A stretch of DNA of 8,978 nucleotides from Natronohydrobacter sp. (GTDB lineage Bacteria; Pseudomonadota; Alphaproteobacteria; Rhodobacterales; Rhodobacteraceae), in the NCBI GenBank assembly GCA_007117255.1, contig SKGU01000173.1, forward strand, positions 1 to 8,978, given 5' to 3'. Both the position numbers and the translations under genes were made by a program. Positions 1 through 7,711 of the stretch are shown one piece after another (positions within the stretch are counted from its first letter, which is position 1; each line of letters opens with the position of its first letter). Under the pieces are notes generated by a model. That model had not been told where the DNA came from. It ran no database searches and worked only from the letters and a program-made list of their open reading frames with translations.

Positions 1-1356
1 GACCATCGGGCGTTCCTGGATCTTGTGCATCCCCAGAATCCCTGATTGCGGCGGGTTCAGGATGGGCGAGGACATCAGCGAGCCATAGACGCCACCATTC
101 GATATGGTGAAGCTGCCGCCCTGCATCTCGGCCATCGATAGTTTGCCATCACGCGCGCGTTTGCCGAAATCACCGATCCGCTTCTCGATCTCGGCAAAAC
201 CCATCTTATGCGCGTCGCGCAGCACTGGCACCACCAGCCCGTTCGGCGTGCCCACGGCAACACCCATATGGACATAGTTCTTGTAGACCACATCCGTGCC
301 GTCAATCTCGGCATTGACCTCAGGGACTTCCATCAGCGCATGGCAGCAGGCTTTGACGAAGAAGGACATGAAACCCATCTTGACGCCATGCTTCTTCTCG
401 AACGCGTCCTTGTATTCGTTGCGCAGCTCCATGATGCCGCCCATATCCGCCTCGTTATAGGTGGTGAGCATCGCGGCCGTGTTCTGCGCTTCCTTCAGAC
501 GGCGCGCAATAGTCTGGCGCAACCGGGTCATCTTGACGCGTTCTTCGCGCGCAGCGTCATCTGCCGGGACCGGGGCCCGTGGGGCTGCGGTCGGGGTGGG
601 CACAGTCGGCGCAGCCGCTGGGGCCGCCGCGGCTGCCTTTTGCACATCGTCCTTCATCACACGCCCGTCCCGGCCTGTCCCTGTGACCTGATCGCGCGAC
701 AGCCCTTTTTCGGCCATTAGCTTCTTGGCCGAAGGCGCATCTTCCACATCGCGGTCTGACGCCCCCGCGTCAGATGCAGACGCGGCCTCAGCGGCAGGGG
801 CCGCAGCGGCCCCGGCGCTGCCAGAGATCACCGCCAGCTTGCCGCCTGCGGCCACTGTGCTGCCCTCTTGCGCAAGTATCTCTCCCAGAACACCCGCAGC
901 GGGGCTGGGCACTTCGACCGACACCTTGTCGGTTTCCAGCTCGCACAGCATTTCATCCTGCGCGACCGTGTCGCCGGGTTTCTTGAACCAGCTTGCCACA
1001 GTCGCTTCTGAAACGCTTTCGCCAAGGGTCGGGACCATCACGGTCACGCTCTCAGTCGTGTCTGCCTCTGCGGATTTCGCGGATTTGGTGGGGGCAGGTG
1101 TCGGCGCGTCAGCGCTGCCCGGCTCCGAGATCATCGCGAGAAGCGCGTCGACGCCAACCGTCTCACCTTCGGCCGCTACGATCTCGCCCAGGGTGCCAGC
1201 CACGGGTGATGGCACTTCGACTGTCACCTTGTCGGTTTCCAGCTCGCAGAGCATTTCATCAACCGCGACCGCATCGCCGGGCTTCTTGAACCATGTGGCG
1301 ACAGTTGCCTCGGACACGCTTTCGCCCAGTGTCGGGACTCGAACTTCGGTGGACAT
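1..1356 (-). CDS. sucB: 2-oxoglutarate dehydrogenase E2, dihydrolipoyl succinyltransferase (3' end beyond window)
   Basis: Core of the 2-oxoglutarate dehydrogenase complex: it accepts the succinyl group from SucA on a lipoyl arm and passes it to CoA, making succinyl-CoA in the cytoplasm. The 452 visible residues hold two lipoyl domains (about 3-77 and 104-178, each with ETDKV; lipoyl lysines K43 and K144), Ala/Pro-rich linkers, a peripheral subunit-binding domain (about 206-240, SAKKLMAEKGL and GTGRDGRV) and the acyltransferase domain from about 272 (MTRLRQTIARRLKEAQ). The catalytic part reads as SucB rather than pyruvate dehydrogenase E2 (AAMLTTYNEADM, GGVYGSLMSSPILNPPQSGI). The window ends at QERPMV, so the His-containing DHRxxDG motif and roughly the last 55-60 residues are missing. 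The ATG at 1356 starts the first lipoyl domain directly and follows the sucA stop by 7 nt; its GAGGGA ribosome site lies in the last sucA codons, suggesting translational coupling. E. coli SucB has one lipoyl domain and 405 residues, so this protein is longer. Confidence 0.96.
   Translation of the reverse strand, partial: MSTEVRVPTLGESVSEATVATWFKKPGDAVAVDEMLCELETDKVTVEVPSPVAGTLGEIVAAEGETVGVDALLAMISEPGSADAPTPAPTKSAKSAEADTTESVTVMVPTLGESVSEATVASWFKKPGDTVAQDEMLCELETDKVSVEVPSPAAGVLGEILAQEGSTVAAGGKLAVISGSAGAAAAPAAEAASASDAGASDRDVEDAPSAKKLMAEKGLSRDQVTGTGRDGRVMKDDVQKAAAAAPAAAPTVPTPTAAPRAPVPADDAAREERVKMTRLRQTIARRLKEAQNTAAMLTTYNEADMGGIMELRNEYKDAFEKKHGVKMGFMSFFVKACCHALMEVPEVNAEIDGTDVVYKNYVHMGVAVGTPNGLVVPVLRDAHKMGFAEIEKRIGDFGKRARDGKLSMAEMQGGSFTISNGGVYGSLMSSPILNPPQSGILGMHKIQERPMV
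850..1350 (-). repeat. Tandem duplication encoding the two lipoyl domains of sucB
   Basis: Residues 5-77 and 106-178 of SucB align without gaps at an offset of 101 residues (303 nt). Long stretches are identical in protein, for example VPTLGESVSEATVA and DEMLCELETDKV. The DNA is also very similar: about 1210-1335 closely matches about 907-1032, differing mostly at single bases. This is an in-frame domain duplication joined by a linker of roughly 25 residues rich in Ala, Pro, Thr and Glu (about 79-103). The close DNA match suggests either a fairly recent duplication or continuing gene conversion between the two copies. Confidence 0.85.
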
Positions 1357-1363
1357 AGGCTTG

Positions 1364-4327
1364 TTATCCCTCGATTGTCAGCGCTTCATTCACCAGCGCT
1401 GTTTGTTGTGCTTTATGTTGGCTTGCAAGCCCGGTCGCGACCGAAGCCGAAGCTGGCCTTCCGACATAGCTTGGGCGTTTGCTGACGCCATTCAGACGGT
1501 TCAGAACCCATTCGATATTTGGCTCAAGGAAACTCCATGCGCCCTGATTTTTTGGCTCTTCCTGACACCAGATGATTTCAGCATTCGGGAAGCGTTCCAG
1601 CTCCTTCAACAGCGCCATTGCCGGGAAAGGATAGAACTGTTCCACCCGCAGCAGGTAGATGTCGTCGATCCCGCGCGCATCGCGTTCTTCCAGCAGATCG
1701 AAATAGACCTTGCCCGAACACATCACCACACGCCTGATCTTGTCATCGGCTTGCAAGACCGTGTCGCTATTGCCCTTTTGTGCATCATCCCACAGCACGC
1801 GGTGGAAGCTGGACCCTTCCAGGAAATCCGCGGCTTCGGAAATGCACAGCTTGTGGCGCAGAAGCGATTTCGGCGTCATCAGCACCAGCGGCTTGCGGAA
1901 GCTGCGATGGATCTGGCGGCGCAGAATGTGGAAGTAGTTGGCAGGCGTCGAGCAATTCGCAACGATCCAGTTGTCCTGCGCACATTGCTGCAAGAAGCGC
2001 TCCAGACGGGCAGAACTATGTTCCGGCCCCTGCCCTTCGAACCCATGCGGCAGCAACATGACCAGTCCGGACATCCGCAGCCATTTGCTTTCACCGGAAC
2101 TGATGAACTGGTCGAACATGATCTGTGCGCCATTGGCAAAATCACCGAATTGCGCTTCCCACATGACCAATGCATTCGGCTCGGCCAGCGAATAGCCATA
2201 TTCAAACCCAAGCACCGCATATTCCGACAGCATCGAGTCGATGACCTCGTAGCGCGCCTGACCTTCCTTGATATTGTTCAAGGGATAGTAGCGATCTTCG
2301 GTCTGCTGGTCGATGAAAGCCGAATGGCGTTGGCTGAAGGTGCCGCGCGTGGAGTCCTGCCCGGCCAGGCGCACTGGATAGCCTTCAGATACCAGTGACC
2401 CGAAGGCCAGCGCTTCTGCAGTTGCCCAGTCAAAGCCCTTGCCAGAGCTGAACATTTCGGCTTTCGCTTCAAGCTGACGCGCGACGGTCTTATGGATGTT
2501 GAACCCTTCAGGGTAGCGTGTCAGCGCCGCGCCCACTTCGTCCATCATGGGTTTTGGCATCCATGTTTCGCCGCGCTGATATTCCGCGCCTTCACGATTC
2601 AGATGCGACCAGCGCCCGTCCAGCCAGTCGGCCTTGTTGGGCTTGTAGGTTTTGCCGGCCTCGAATTCATCGTTCAGGAACGCCTGAAACCCGGCCTTCA
2701 TGTCCTCGATCTCGCCTTCGGGGATCAGACCGTCATTGACCAGCCGTTCGGTGTAAAGCTGAAGTGTGGATTTGTGCTTCTTGATCCGGGTATACATGGC
2801 CGGATTGGTGAACATCGGCTCGTCACCCTCGTTATGGCCGAACCGGCGATAACAGAAGATGTCGATCACCACATCTTTCAGGAATTTCTGGCGGAACTCG
2901 GTCGCCACCTTGGCGGCATGCACCACGGCTTCGGGGTCGTCGCCATTGACGTGGAAAATCGGTGCCTCGACCATCAGCGCGATATCCGTCGGATAAGGCG
3001 ACGAGCGCGAGAAATGTGGCGCGGTGGTAAAGCCGATCTGGTTGTTGACGATGATATGGATCGTGCCACCCGTGCGGTGCCCGCGCAGGCCCGACAGGCC
3101 GAAGCCTTCGGCCACGACGCCCTGTCCGGCAAAGGCCGCATCGCCATGCAACAGCACCGCGACAACCTGACGGCGTTCACTGTCGGACATCTGGTCCTGC
3201 TTGGCGCGGACCTTGCCCAGCACCACCGGGTTCACCGCCTCCAGATGCGAGGGGTTCGCGGTTAGCGACAAGTGCACTGCATTGCCGTCAAATTCGCGGT
3301 CCGAAGACGCACCAAGGTGGTATTTCACATCACCAGAGCCATCGACATCTTCAGGCTTGAAACTGCCGCCCTGAAACTCGTTGAAGATGGCGCGGTAGGG
3401 TTTGCCCATCACATTGGCCAGAATATTCAGACGGCCCCGATGCGGCATGCCGATCGCGATTTCCTTCAGCCCCAGCGCACCACCGCGCTTGATGATCTGT
3501 TCCATCGCGGGGATGGTCGCTTCGGCACCATCAAGCCCGAAACGCTTGGTCCCCATGTATTTGACATGCAGGAATTTCTCGAACCCCTCGGCCTCGACCA
3601 TCTTGTTCAGGATTGCGCGGCGACCTTGCTTCGTGAACTGGATTTCCTTGCCCAGCCCTTCGATGCGTTCTTTCAGCCAGGTAACTTGCTCAGGGTCGGA
3701 AATATGCATGAATTGCAGCGCAAAAGTGCCGCAATAGGTGCGCTTGAGGATATCGACAATCTGACGCAGGCTGGCCACTTCCAGCCCCAGAACATTATCG
3801 ATGAAGATCGGGCGGTCCATATCGGCCTCGGTGAAGCCGTAGGAACGCGGGTCAAGTTCGGGATGCGGTTCTTCCTTGCGCATGCCCAGCGGGTCAAGAT
3901 TGGCGACCAGATGACCCCGGATACGGTAGGCGCGGATGATCATCAGCGCGCGCAAGCTGTCGATCACAGCCGCACGGACCTGCTTATCGGACAGGCTGAT
4001 GCCTTGCTCTGCGGCTTTGGCCGCAATCTTGTCCGCCGCTGCCTTTTTCTCGGCCACGGGCGCGGCCACCGGCCATTCGCCGGTCAGCGCGGCGGTCAGA
4101 TCATCGGCAGGCTGCGGCGGCCAGTCGCGGCGCGCCCAGCTTGGCCCCGTCGCTGCGGCCTTGGCATCCTGCGCGCCTTCGCCAAGCGCACGGAAATAGT
4201 CGGCCCAGACATCATCGACCGATGAGGGGTCTTGCGCATGCCGCGCCTGAAGCGCTTCGACATAAGCGGCATTCTGCCCTTCGAGGAAGGTTTCACCCTG
4301 CATCGGGTCGGGGCTTTGGTCATTCAT
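1364..4327 (-). CDS. sucA: 2-oxoglutarate dehydrogenase E1 component
   Basis: Thiamine diphosphate (TPP)-dependent E1o subunit: it decarboxylates 2-oxoglutarate and transfers the succinyl group to the lipoyl arms of SucB. The protein has 987 residues (E. coli SucA 933). In order: an N-terminal E1o segment that in this family binds the E2 core (about 13-50, EGQNAAYVEALQARH); a charged Ala/Lys-rich linker (about 50-105); the TPP-binding domain with HRGRLN at 296-301 and the Mg-TPP motif from GD at 395-396 to NN at 428-429; a transketolase-like pyrimidine-binding domain (about 640-840, with LPHGFEGQGPEHSSAR); and the C-terminal E1o domain. All hallmark residues I looked for are present and the frame is intact. 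The ATG at 4327 has AGAGGTG 5 nt upstream and gives the expected N-terminus. The DUF805 gene ends 36 nt upstream and sucB begins 7 nt downstream, so sucA and sucB are clearly co-transcribed. Confidence 0.98.
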   Translation of the reverse strand: MNDQSPDPMQGETFLEGQNAAYVEALQARHAQDPSSVDDVWADYFRALGEGAQDAKAAATGPSWARRDWPPQPADDLTAALTGEWPVAAPVAEKKAAADKIAAKAAEQGISLSDKQVRAAVIDSLRALMIIRAYRIRGHLVANLDPLGMRKEEPHPELDPRSYGFTEADMDRPIFIDNVLGLEVASLRQIVDILKRTYCGTFALQFMHISDPEQVTWLKERIEGLGKEIQFTKQGRRAILNKMVEAEGFEKFLHVKYMGTKRFGLDGAEATIPAMEQIIKRGGALGLKEIAIGMPHRGRLNILANVMGKPYRAIFNEFQGGSFKPEDVDGSGDVKYHLGASSDREFDGNAVHLSLTANPSHLEAVNPVVLGKVRAKQDQMSDSERRQVVAVLLHGDAAFAGQGVVAEGFGLSGLRGHRTGGTIHIIVNNQIGFTTAPHFSRSSPYPTDIALMVEAPIFHVNGDDPEAVVHAAKVATEFRQKFLKDVVIDIFCYRRFGHNEGDEPMFTNPAMYTRIKKHKSTLQLYTERLVNDGLIPEGEIEDMKAGFQAFLNDEFEAGKTYKPNKADWLDGRWSHLNREGAEYQRGETWMPKPMMDEVGAALTRYPEGFNIHKTVARQLEAKAEMFSSGKGFDWATAEALAFGSLVSEGYPVRLAGQDSTRGTFSQRHSAFIDQQTEDRYYPLNNIKEGQARYEVIDSMLSEYAVLGFEYGYSLAEPNALVMWEAQFGDFANGAQIMFDQFISSGESKWLRMSGLVMLLPHGFEGQGPEHSSARLERFLQQCAQDNWIVANCSTPANYFHILRRQIHRSFRKPLVLMTPKSLLRHKLCISEAADFLEGSSFHRVLWDDAQKGNSDTVLQADDKIRRVVMCSGKVYFDLLEERDARGIDDIYLLRVEQFYPFPAMALLKELERFPNAEIIWCQEEPKNQGAWSFLEPNIEWVLNRLNGVSKRPSYVGRPASASVATGLASQHKAQQTALVNEALTIEG

Positions 4328-4332
4328 TATAG

Positions 4333-4348
4333 CACCTCTGTGACAGAG
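4333..4348 (-). promoter_or_regulatory. sucA ribosome binding site overlapping a short inverted repeat
   Basis: On the minus strand AGAGGTG (4339-4333) sits 5 nt before the sucA ATG. It overlaps a perfect 6+1+6 inverted repeat, CTCTGT-c-ACAGAG (4348-4336). As RNA this could fold into a 5-bp stem with a 3-nt loop that hides part of the ribosome site. The stem is short and may have no effect; only the ribosome site itself is well supported. Confidence 0.5.
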
Positions 4349-4363
4349 ACAGTTGAACGTAAA

Positions 4364-4861
4364 TTACTTCTTGCGCACACGCGGTTCGGGACCATAGGCG
4401 TTCGCGCCCTTCTGGCTGGGACGCGTCATCCACCAGATGATCAGAATGCCGGCGATGATCTGCAAGAGCGACAGCACCAGAAGAAGCCCCGCCTGCCCGG
4501 CGCCGACAATGGGCGCATCAGCCGTCATCGACATACCGCTCATCATCTGGCGACCGACAGAGCCCGCGACAATGGAGGTGACGACCACAATCGCACTGGG
4601 GACCAGCACCCACCAACCGGGCTTGCCAGTGTCCTGCAAACGCCGCCACGCAACAGCCAGAAACGGGATGAAGACGACGATCTGGAAGACACGCGTCAGC
4701 AGCTGACGCCCTTCACCGAAAAGCGCCATATCGATCAGGGTCAGGACAAAGGCCCCGGCAAAGACAAACAGAAAGAACCACCAATAATCGGGGCGGCGCG
4801 ACCGCCCCGAAAATTTCAGTGCATTCTGGAAGCCACTTTTCACTGCATCTACGAATGTCAT
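4364..4861 (-). CDS. DUF805 family integral membrane protein
   Basis: Small inner-membrane protein of 165 residues, function unknown. The N-terminal signature GRSRRPDYWWF (19-29), the central WRRLQDTGKPGWW (72-84) and the C-terminal NAYGPEP (154-160) are typical of DUF805 (YhaH/YhaI-like). Four hydrophobic segments are visible: about 27-48, 58-72, 83-103 and 121-145. The tail is basic (RVRKK). An in-frame GTG directly precedes the chosen ATG, but AGGAGG (4874-4869) is 7 nt from the ATG and only 4 nt from the GTG, so I prefer the ATG. The gene lies 41 nt after sucD and 36 nt before sucA, inside the suc operon, and so should be made with the TCA enzymes. Nothing in the protein suggests catalysis, and no link to 2-oxoglutarate or succinate metabolism can be read from it. 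Confidence 0.9.
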   Translation of the reverse strand: MTFVDAVKSGFQNALKFSGRSRRPDYWWFFLFVFAGAFVLTLIDMALFGEGRQLLTRVFQIVVFIPFLAVAWRRLQDTGKPGWWVLVPSAIVVVTSIVAGSVGRQMMSGMSMTADAPIVGAGQAGLLLVLSLLQIIAGILIIWWMTRPSQKGANAYGPEPRVRKK

Positions 4862-4868
4862 CACCGCG

Positions 4869-4874
4869 CCTCCT
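4869..4874 (-). promoter_or_regulatory. Ribosome binding site of the DUF805 gene
   Basis: AGGAGG, a near-perfect Shine-Dalgarno sequence, stands 7 nt before the ATG at 4861 and 4 nt before a GTG at 4864. This spacing decides in favour of the ATG. It is the strongest ribosome site in the operon, so this small protein may be translated well relative to its neighbours. Confidence 0.7.
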
Positions 4875-4902
4875 GATGTGTCGCGAGATCGTATGGCACC
4901 AA

Positions 4903-5787
4903 TTACTTGCCGATTGCTTTCAGCACGGCCTCGCCCAGACCGGCAGGGCTGTCCGCAACGACGATCCCGGCGGATTTCATGGCTTCGATCTTATCGTCAG
5001 CACCACCCTTGCCGCCAGCCACAATCGCGCCAGCATGGCCCATACGGCGGCCCGGAGGGGCCGTGCGGCCCGCGATGAAGCCCGCGCAGGGCTTGGAGCG
5101 GCCGCGCTTGGCCTCATCCTTCAGGAATTGTGCGGCCTCTTCCTCGGCAGAACCACCGATTTCACCGATCATGATGATGGATTCGGTTTCATCATCAGCG
5201 AGGAACCATTCCAGCACGTCGATATGCTCGGTACCCTTGATCGGGTCGCCGCCAATGCCCACACAGGTCGACTGGCCAAGGCCTACATCGGTCGTTTGCT
5301 TCACGGCCTCATAGGTCAGCGTGCCTGAACGCGACACCACACCGACCGAGCCACGGCGGTGAATATGACCGGGCATGATGCCGATCTTGCAGGCATCAGG
5401 CGTGATGACGCCGGGGCAGTTCGGACCAACGAGGATGGATTTCGACCCTTCCAGCGCGCGCTTGACGCGCATCATGTCCAGCACCGGGATACCTTCGGTG
5501 ATGCAGACGATCAGCTCCATCTCGGCGTCGATGGCCTCAAGGATCGAATCGGCGGCGAAGGGTGGCGGCACATAGATCACGGAGGCATTGGCTTGCGTTT
5601 TCGCTTTTGCTTCGTGCACCGAGTTGAACACTGGCAGGTCCAGATGGGTGCTGCCACCTTTGCCCGGCGTCACGCCGCCGACCATCTTGGTGCCATAAGC
5701 GATGGCCTGTTCCGAATGGAATGTGCCCTGAGAGCCAGTGAAACCCTGACAAATGACTTTGGTATTCTGGTCGACGAGAACGGCCAT
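4903..5787 (-). CDS. sucD: Succinyl-CoA synthetase (ADP/GDP-forming) alpha subunit
   Basis: Alpha subunit of succinate-CoA ligase; with SucC it converts succinyl-CoA, phosphate and NDP to succinate, CoA and NTP. The protein has 294 residues (E. coli 289). The N-terminal CoA-binding Rossmann domain shows CQGFTGSQGTFH (13-24) and GGVTPGKGG. VGPNCPGVI (about 120-128) and SRSGTLTYE follow, then the C-terminal ligase domain with the phosphohistidine in GRRMGHAGAI (His251). All expected motifs are intact. The ATG at 5787 begins the conserved MAVLVDQNTKVICQG and has AGGAG (5803-5799) 11 nt upstream. The sulfotransferase-like gene stops 20 nt upstream at 5808, so this ribosome site lies just past that stop. 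In most bacteria sucD directly follows sucC; here another gene separates them. Confidence 0.98.
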   Translation of the reverse strand: MAVLVDQNTKVICQGFTGSQGTFHSEQAIAYGTKMVGGVTPGKGGSTHLDLPVFNSVHEAKAKTQANASVIYVPPPFAADSILEAIDAEMELIVCITEGIPVLDMMRVKRALEGSKSILVGPNCPGVITPDACKIGIMPGHIHRRGSVGVVSRSGTLTYEAVKQTTDVGLGQSTCVGIGGDPIKGTEHIDVLEWFLADDETESIIMIGEIGGSAEEEAAQFLKDEAKRGRSKPCAGFIAGRTAPPGRRMGHAGAIVAGGKGGADDKIEAMKSAGIVVADSPAGLGEAVLKAIGK

Positions 5788-5807
5788 GGTTCAAGAAACT
5801 CCTGTTC

Positions 5808-6491
5808 TTATGCGCGCAGAGTAGGGCGCAGGCTGGATTCACTGCTGTAGAACGGGGCCAACAGCGCGAAATCCGGTTGGGTATGGGTCAGAATCTGGGC
5901 CTGCGCTGCATCTGACAGATCGTCAAACTGTACGCGGGCGCTGGATCGTTGTTCATTTTCCAGAACGAAGGACTGGCCCAGACGTTCTGAAAGCGTGGTT
6001 TGCATCTCTGTGGCCTGTTCAACCTGAAACACCGCATCATATGCGGACAGATCAGGCCCCAGAAACTGTGCGAACGGGTCTGTGTGATGCCGGATCGAAG
6101 GCACTGCCGCCCGGTAGCGCGGAAGATTGCAGAAGAAGGTATCGGCGTCGGGCATTGGCTCAAGCGAAGCATCAGGCGCTTTGGCAAGCGCCTTTTCGAC
6201 ATCACGATGCGCCAGCACACGGTTGGTATAGACCGACAGCAGGCGACGGATCGGGTTGCGAATGATCGTGAACAGCCACAGTCCCGCCAGCCCTGCCAGA
6301 TCAGGTGGCTCGATCGCGCGCACGCGATCTGCCACCCGTTGCCGGTAGAAGCGGTGGATATTGCCGCCAAATGCCGCACGATCAAAGGCCGCGCCGTGTT
6401 CGAGCTTGTAAAAGCTGCGCAGCACCGATGTGGACATGCATTTCGGCACCCCCACAAAGGCCACTCCAAAGCTGTCAAAAGCTGCGATCAC
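5808..6491 (-). CDS. Sulfotransferase-like protein encoded between sucC and sucD
   Basis: A 227-residue protein that looks like a small cytosolic PAPS-dependent sulfotransferase, closest in pattern to the Sulfotransfer_2 group. FVGVPKCMSTSV (12-23) matches the loop that binds the 5'-phosphosulfate of PAPS (Lys17, Thr21, Ser22). FTIIRNPIRRLLSVY (74-88) matches the 3'-phosphate motif (Arg78, Ser86). HTDPFAQFLGPDLSAYD (136-152) and VEQATEM resemble the usual C-terminal part, and QPDFALLAPFY resembles the family's closing helix. I see no signal peptide or membrane segment. I chose the GTG at 6491 because GGAGGAG lies 6 nt upstream, it follows the sucC stop by 26 nt, and it starts just before the first motif; the open frame upstream lies inside sucC. 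The sulfate acceptor is unknown. Position and spacing make it an operon member. It could also have lost activity and kept another role, since a link between sulfation and succinyl-CoA ligase is not established. Confidence 0.8.
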   Translation of the reverse strand: MIAAFDSFGVAFVGVPKCMSTSVLRSFYKLEHGAAFDRAAFGGNIHRFYRQRVADRVRAIEPPDLAGLAGLWLFTIIRNPIRRLLSVYTNRVLAHRDVEKALAKAPDASLEPMPDADTFFCNLPRYRAAVPSIRHHTDPFAQFLGPDLSAYDAVFQVEQATEMQTTLSERLGQSFVLENEQRSSARVQFDDLSDAAQAQILTHTQPDFALLAPFYSSESSLRPTLRA

Positions 6492-6497
6492 GTCCTG

Positions 6498-6504
6498 CTC
6501 CTCC
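6498..6504 (-). promoter_or_regulatory. Ribosome binding site that sets the sulfotransferase-like gene's GTG start
   Basis: GGAGGAG lies 13 nt downstream of the sucC stop and 6 nt before the GTG at 6491. No in-frame ATG occurs between the sucC stop and the first conserved motif, so this site is the main reason for choosing the GTG. Confidence 0.7.
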
Positions 6505-6517
6505 GCACGGGCGGGCG

Positions 6518-7711
6518 TCAGCCCTTTACCGCTTTCACGATCTTCTCGGCACCATCCTTCAGGTTGTCCGCCGCAATGACGTTCAGGCCCGAATTGCGGA
6601 TGATATCCTTGCCCAGATCGACATTCGTGCCTTCCAGACGCACCACCAGCGGAACTTGCAACCCGACTTCCTTGACGGCCGCGATCACACCCTCGGCGAT
6701 GATGTCGCAACGCATGATGCCGCCGAAGATATTGACCAGAATGCCTTTTACATTCGGGTCGGAGGTGATGATCTTGAAGGCTTCGGTAACTTTCTCTTTG
6801 GTCGCACCACCGCCCACATCAAGGAAGTTGGCAGGCTCTGCGCCATAGAGCTTGATGATGTCCATGGTGGCCATCGCCAGACCCGCGCCATTGACCATGC
6901 AGCCGATTTCGCCATCAAGCGCGATATAGTTCAGGTCATATTTCGACGCGGCCAGTTCCTTGGGGTCTTCTTCCGTCTCGTCGCGCAGCGCCAGGATATC
7001 GGGCTGACGATAGAGCGAGTTGGAATCAAAGCCCATTTTCGCATCAAGGCATTTCAGATCACCCTTGTCGGTGACGATCAGCGGGTTGATTTCCACCATT
7101 TCGGCGTCACGTTCGACAAACAGCTTGTAGAGCTTGTTCACCAGATCGACACATTGCTTGACCTGCTTGCCTTCCAGCCCCAGCGCGAAGGCCACACGGC
7201 GACCGTGGAACCCCTGAATGCCCGAAGCCGGGTCAATGCTGAAGGACAGGATTTTTTCCGGCGTGTTGGCCGCAACTTCCTCGATATCCATGCCGCCTTC
7301 GGTCGAGACGACGAAGCTGATGCGCGAGGTCACACGATCCACCAGAAGCGCCAGATAGAGTTCGCGCTCGATATCCGAGCCATCCTCGATATAGACGCGG
7401 TTCACCTGCTTGCCTGCGGGGCCGGTCTGATGCGTGACCAGCGTGCGGCCCAGCATGGCTTTGGCGTGCTCTTCAGCCTCGGACACGGATTTCGCCAGAC
7501 GCACACCGCCTTTTTCGCCCGCGGAGGCTTCCTTGAAGCTGCCCTTGCCGCGACCGCCTGCATGGATCTGCGCCTTGACCACCCAAAGCGGGCCATCCAT
7601 TTCGCCCGCTGCGGATTTAGCTTCTTCGGCCTTGAAAACGATGCGACCATCGGAAACAGGCACCCCGTACGAGCGCAAAAGCCCCTTGGCCTGATATTCG
7701 TGAATGTTCAT
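6518..7711 (-). CDS. sucC: Succinyl-CoA synthetase (ADP/GDP-forming) beta subunit
   Basis: Beta subunit of succinate-CoA ligase, which binds the nucleotide and succinate and pairs with SucD. The protein has 397 residues (E. coli 388). It begins with the conserved MNIHEYQAKGLL; the ATP-grasp domain shows VVKAQIHAGGRGKG (44-57, nucleotide-binding Lys46) and the metal-binding EINPL (207-211). The C-terminal CoA-ligase domain shows MVNGAGLAMATMD, DVGGGA and NIFGGIMRCD. It is complete. I use the ATG at 7711; the frame is open 60 nt further up, but that leader is not like the family. The ribosome site is poor (GGGACAGG, with AGG only 3 nt before the ATG), weaker than those of the two accessory genes. 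It is the first gene after the mdh terminator and so probably the first gene of its transcript. The next gene starts 26 nt after its stop. Confidence 0.98.
   Translation of the reverse strand: MNIHEYQAKGLLRSYGVPVSDGRIVFKAEEAKSAAGEMDGPLWVVKAQIHAGGRGKGSFKEASAGEKGGVRLAKSVSEAEEHAKAMLGRTLVTHQTGPAGKQVNRVYIEDGSDIERELYLALLVDRVTSRISFVVSTEGGMDIEEVAANTPEKILSFSIDPASGIQGFHGRRVAFALGLEGKQVKQCVDLVNKLYKLFVERDAEMVEINPLIVTDKGDLKCLDAKMGFDSNSLYRQPDILALRDETEEDPKELAASKYDLNYIALDGEIGCMVNGAGLAMATMDIIKLYGAEPANFLDVGGGATKEKVTEAFKIITSDPNVKGILVNIFGGIMRCDIIAEGVIAAVKEVGLQVPLVVRLEGTNVDLGKDIIRNSGLNVIAADNLKDGAEKIVKAVKG

Noticed and set aside
725..2398. Long plus-strand open frame (557 codons) antisense to sucB and sucA
   Set aside because: It lies opposite strongly conserved coding sequence and spans two genes. 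Its product is low-complexity Ala/Ser/Pro at first and matches no family I know. Such antisense frames are common in GC-rich genomes.
2492..4225. Two long plus-strand open frames (2492-3265 and 3272-4225) antisense to sucA
   Set aside because: Same reasoning: no recognisable domains, and the opposite strand is an intact, conserved sucA.
6492..6710. Upstream extension of the sulfotransferase-like frame into sucC
   Set aside because: The extra 73 residues would be read from conserved sucC sequence in another frame. A GTG with a strong ribosome site just after the sucC stop explains the start better.
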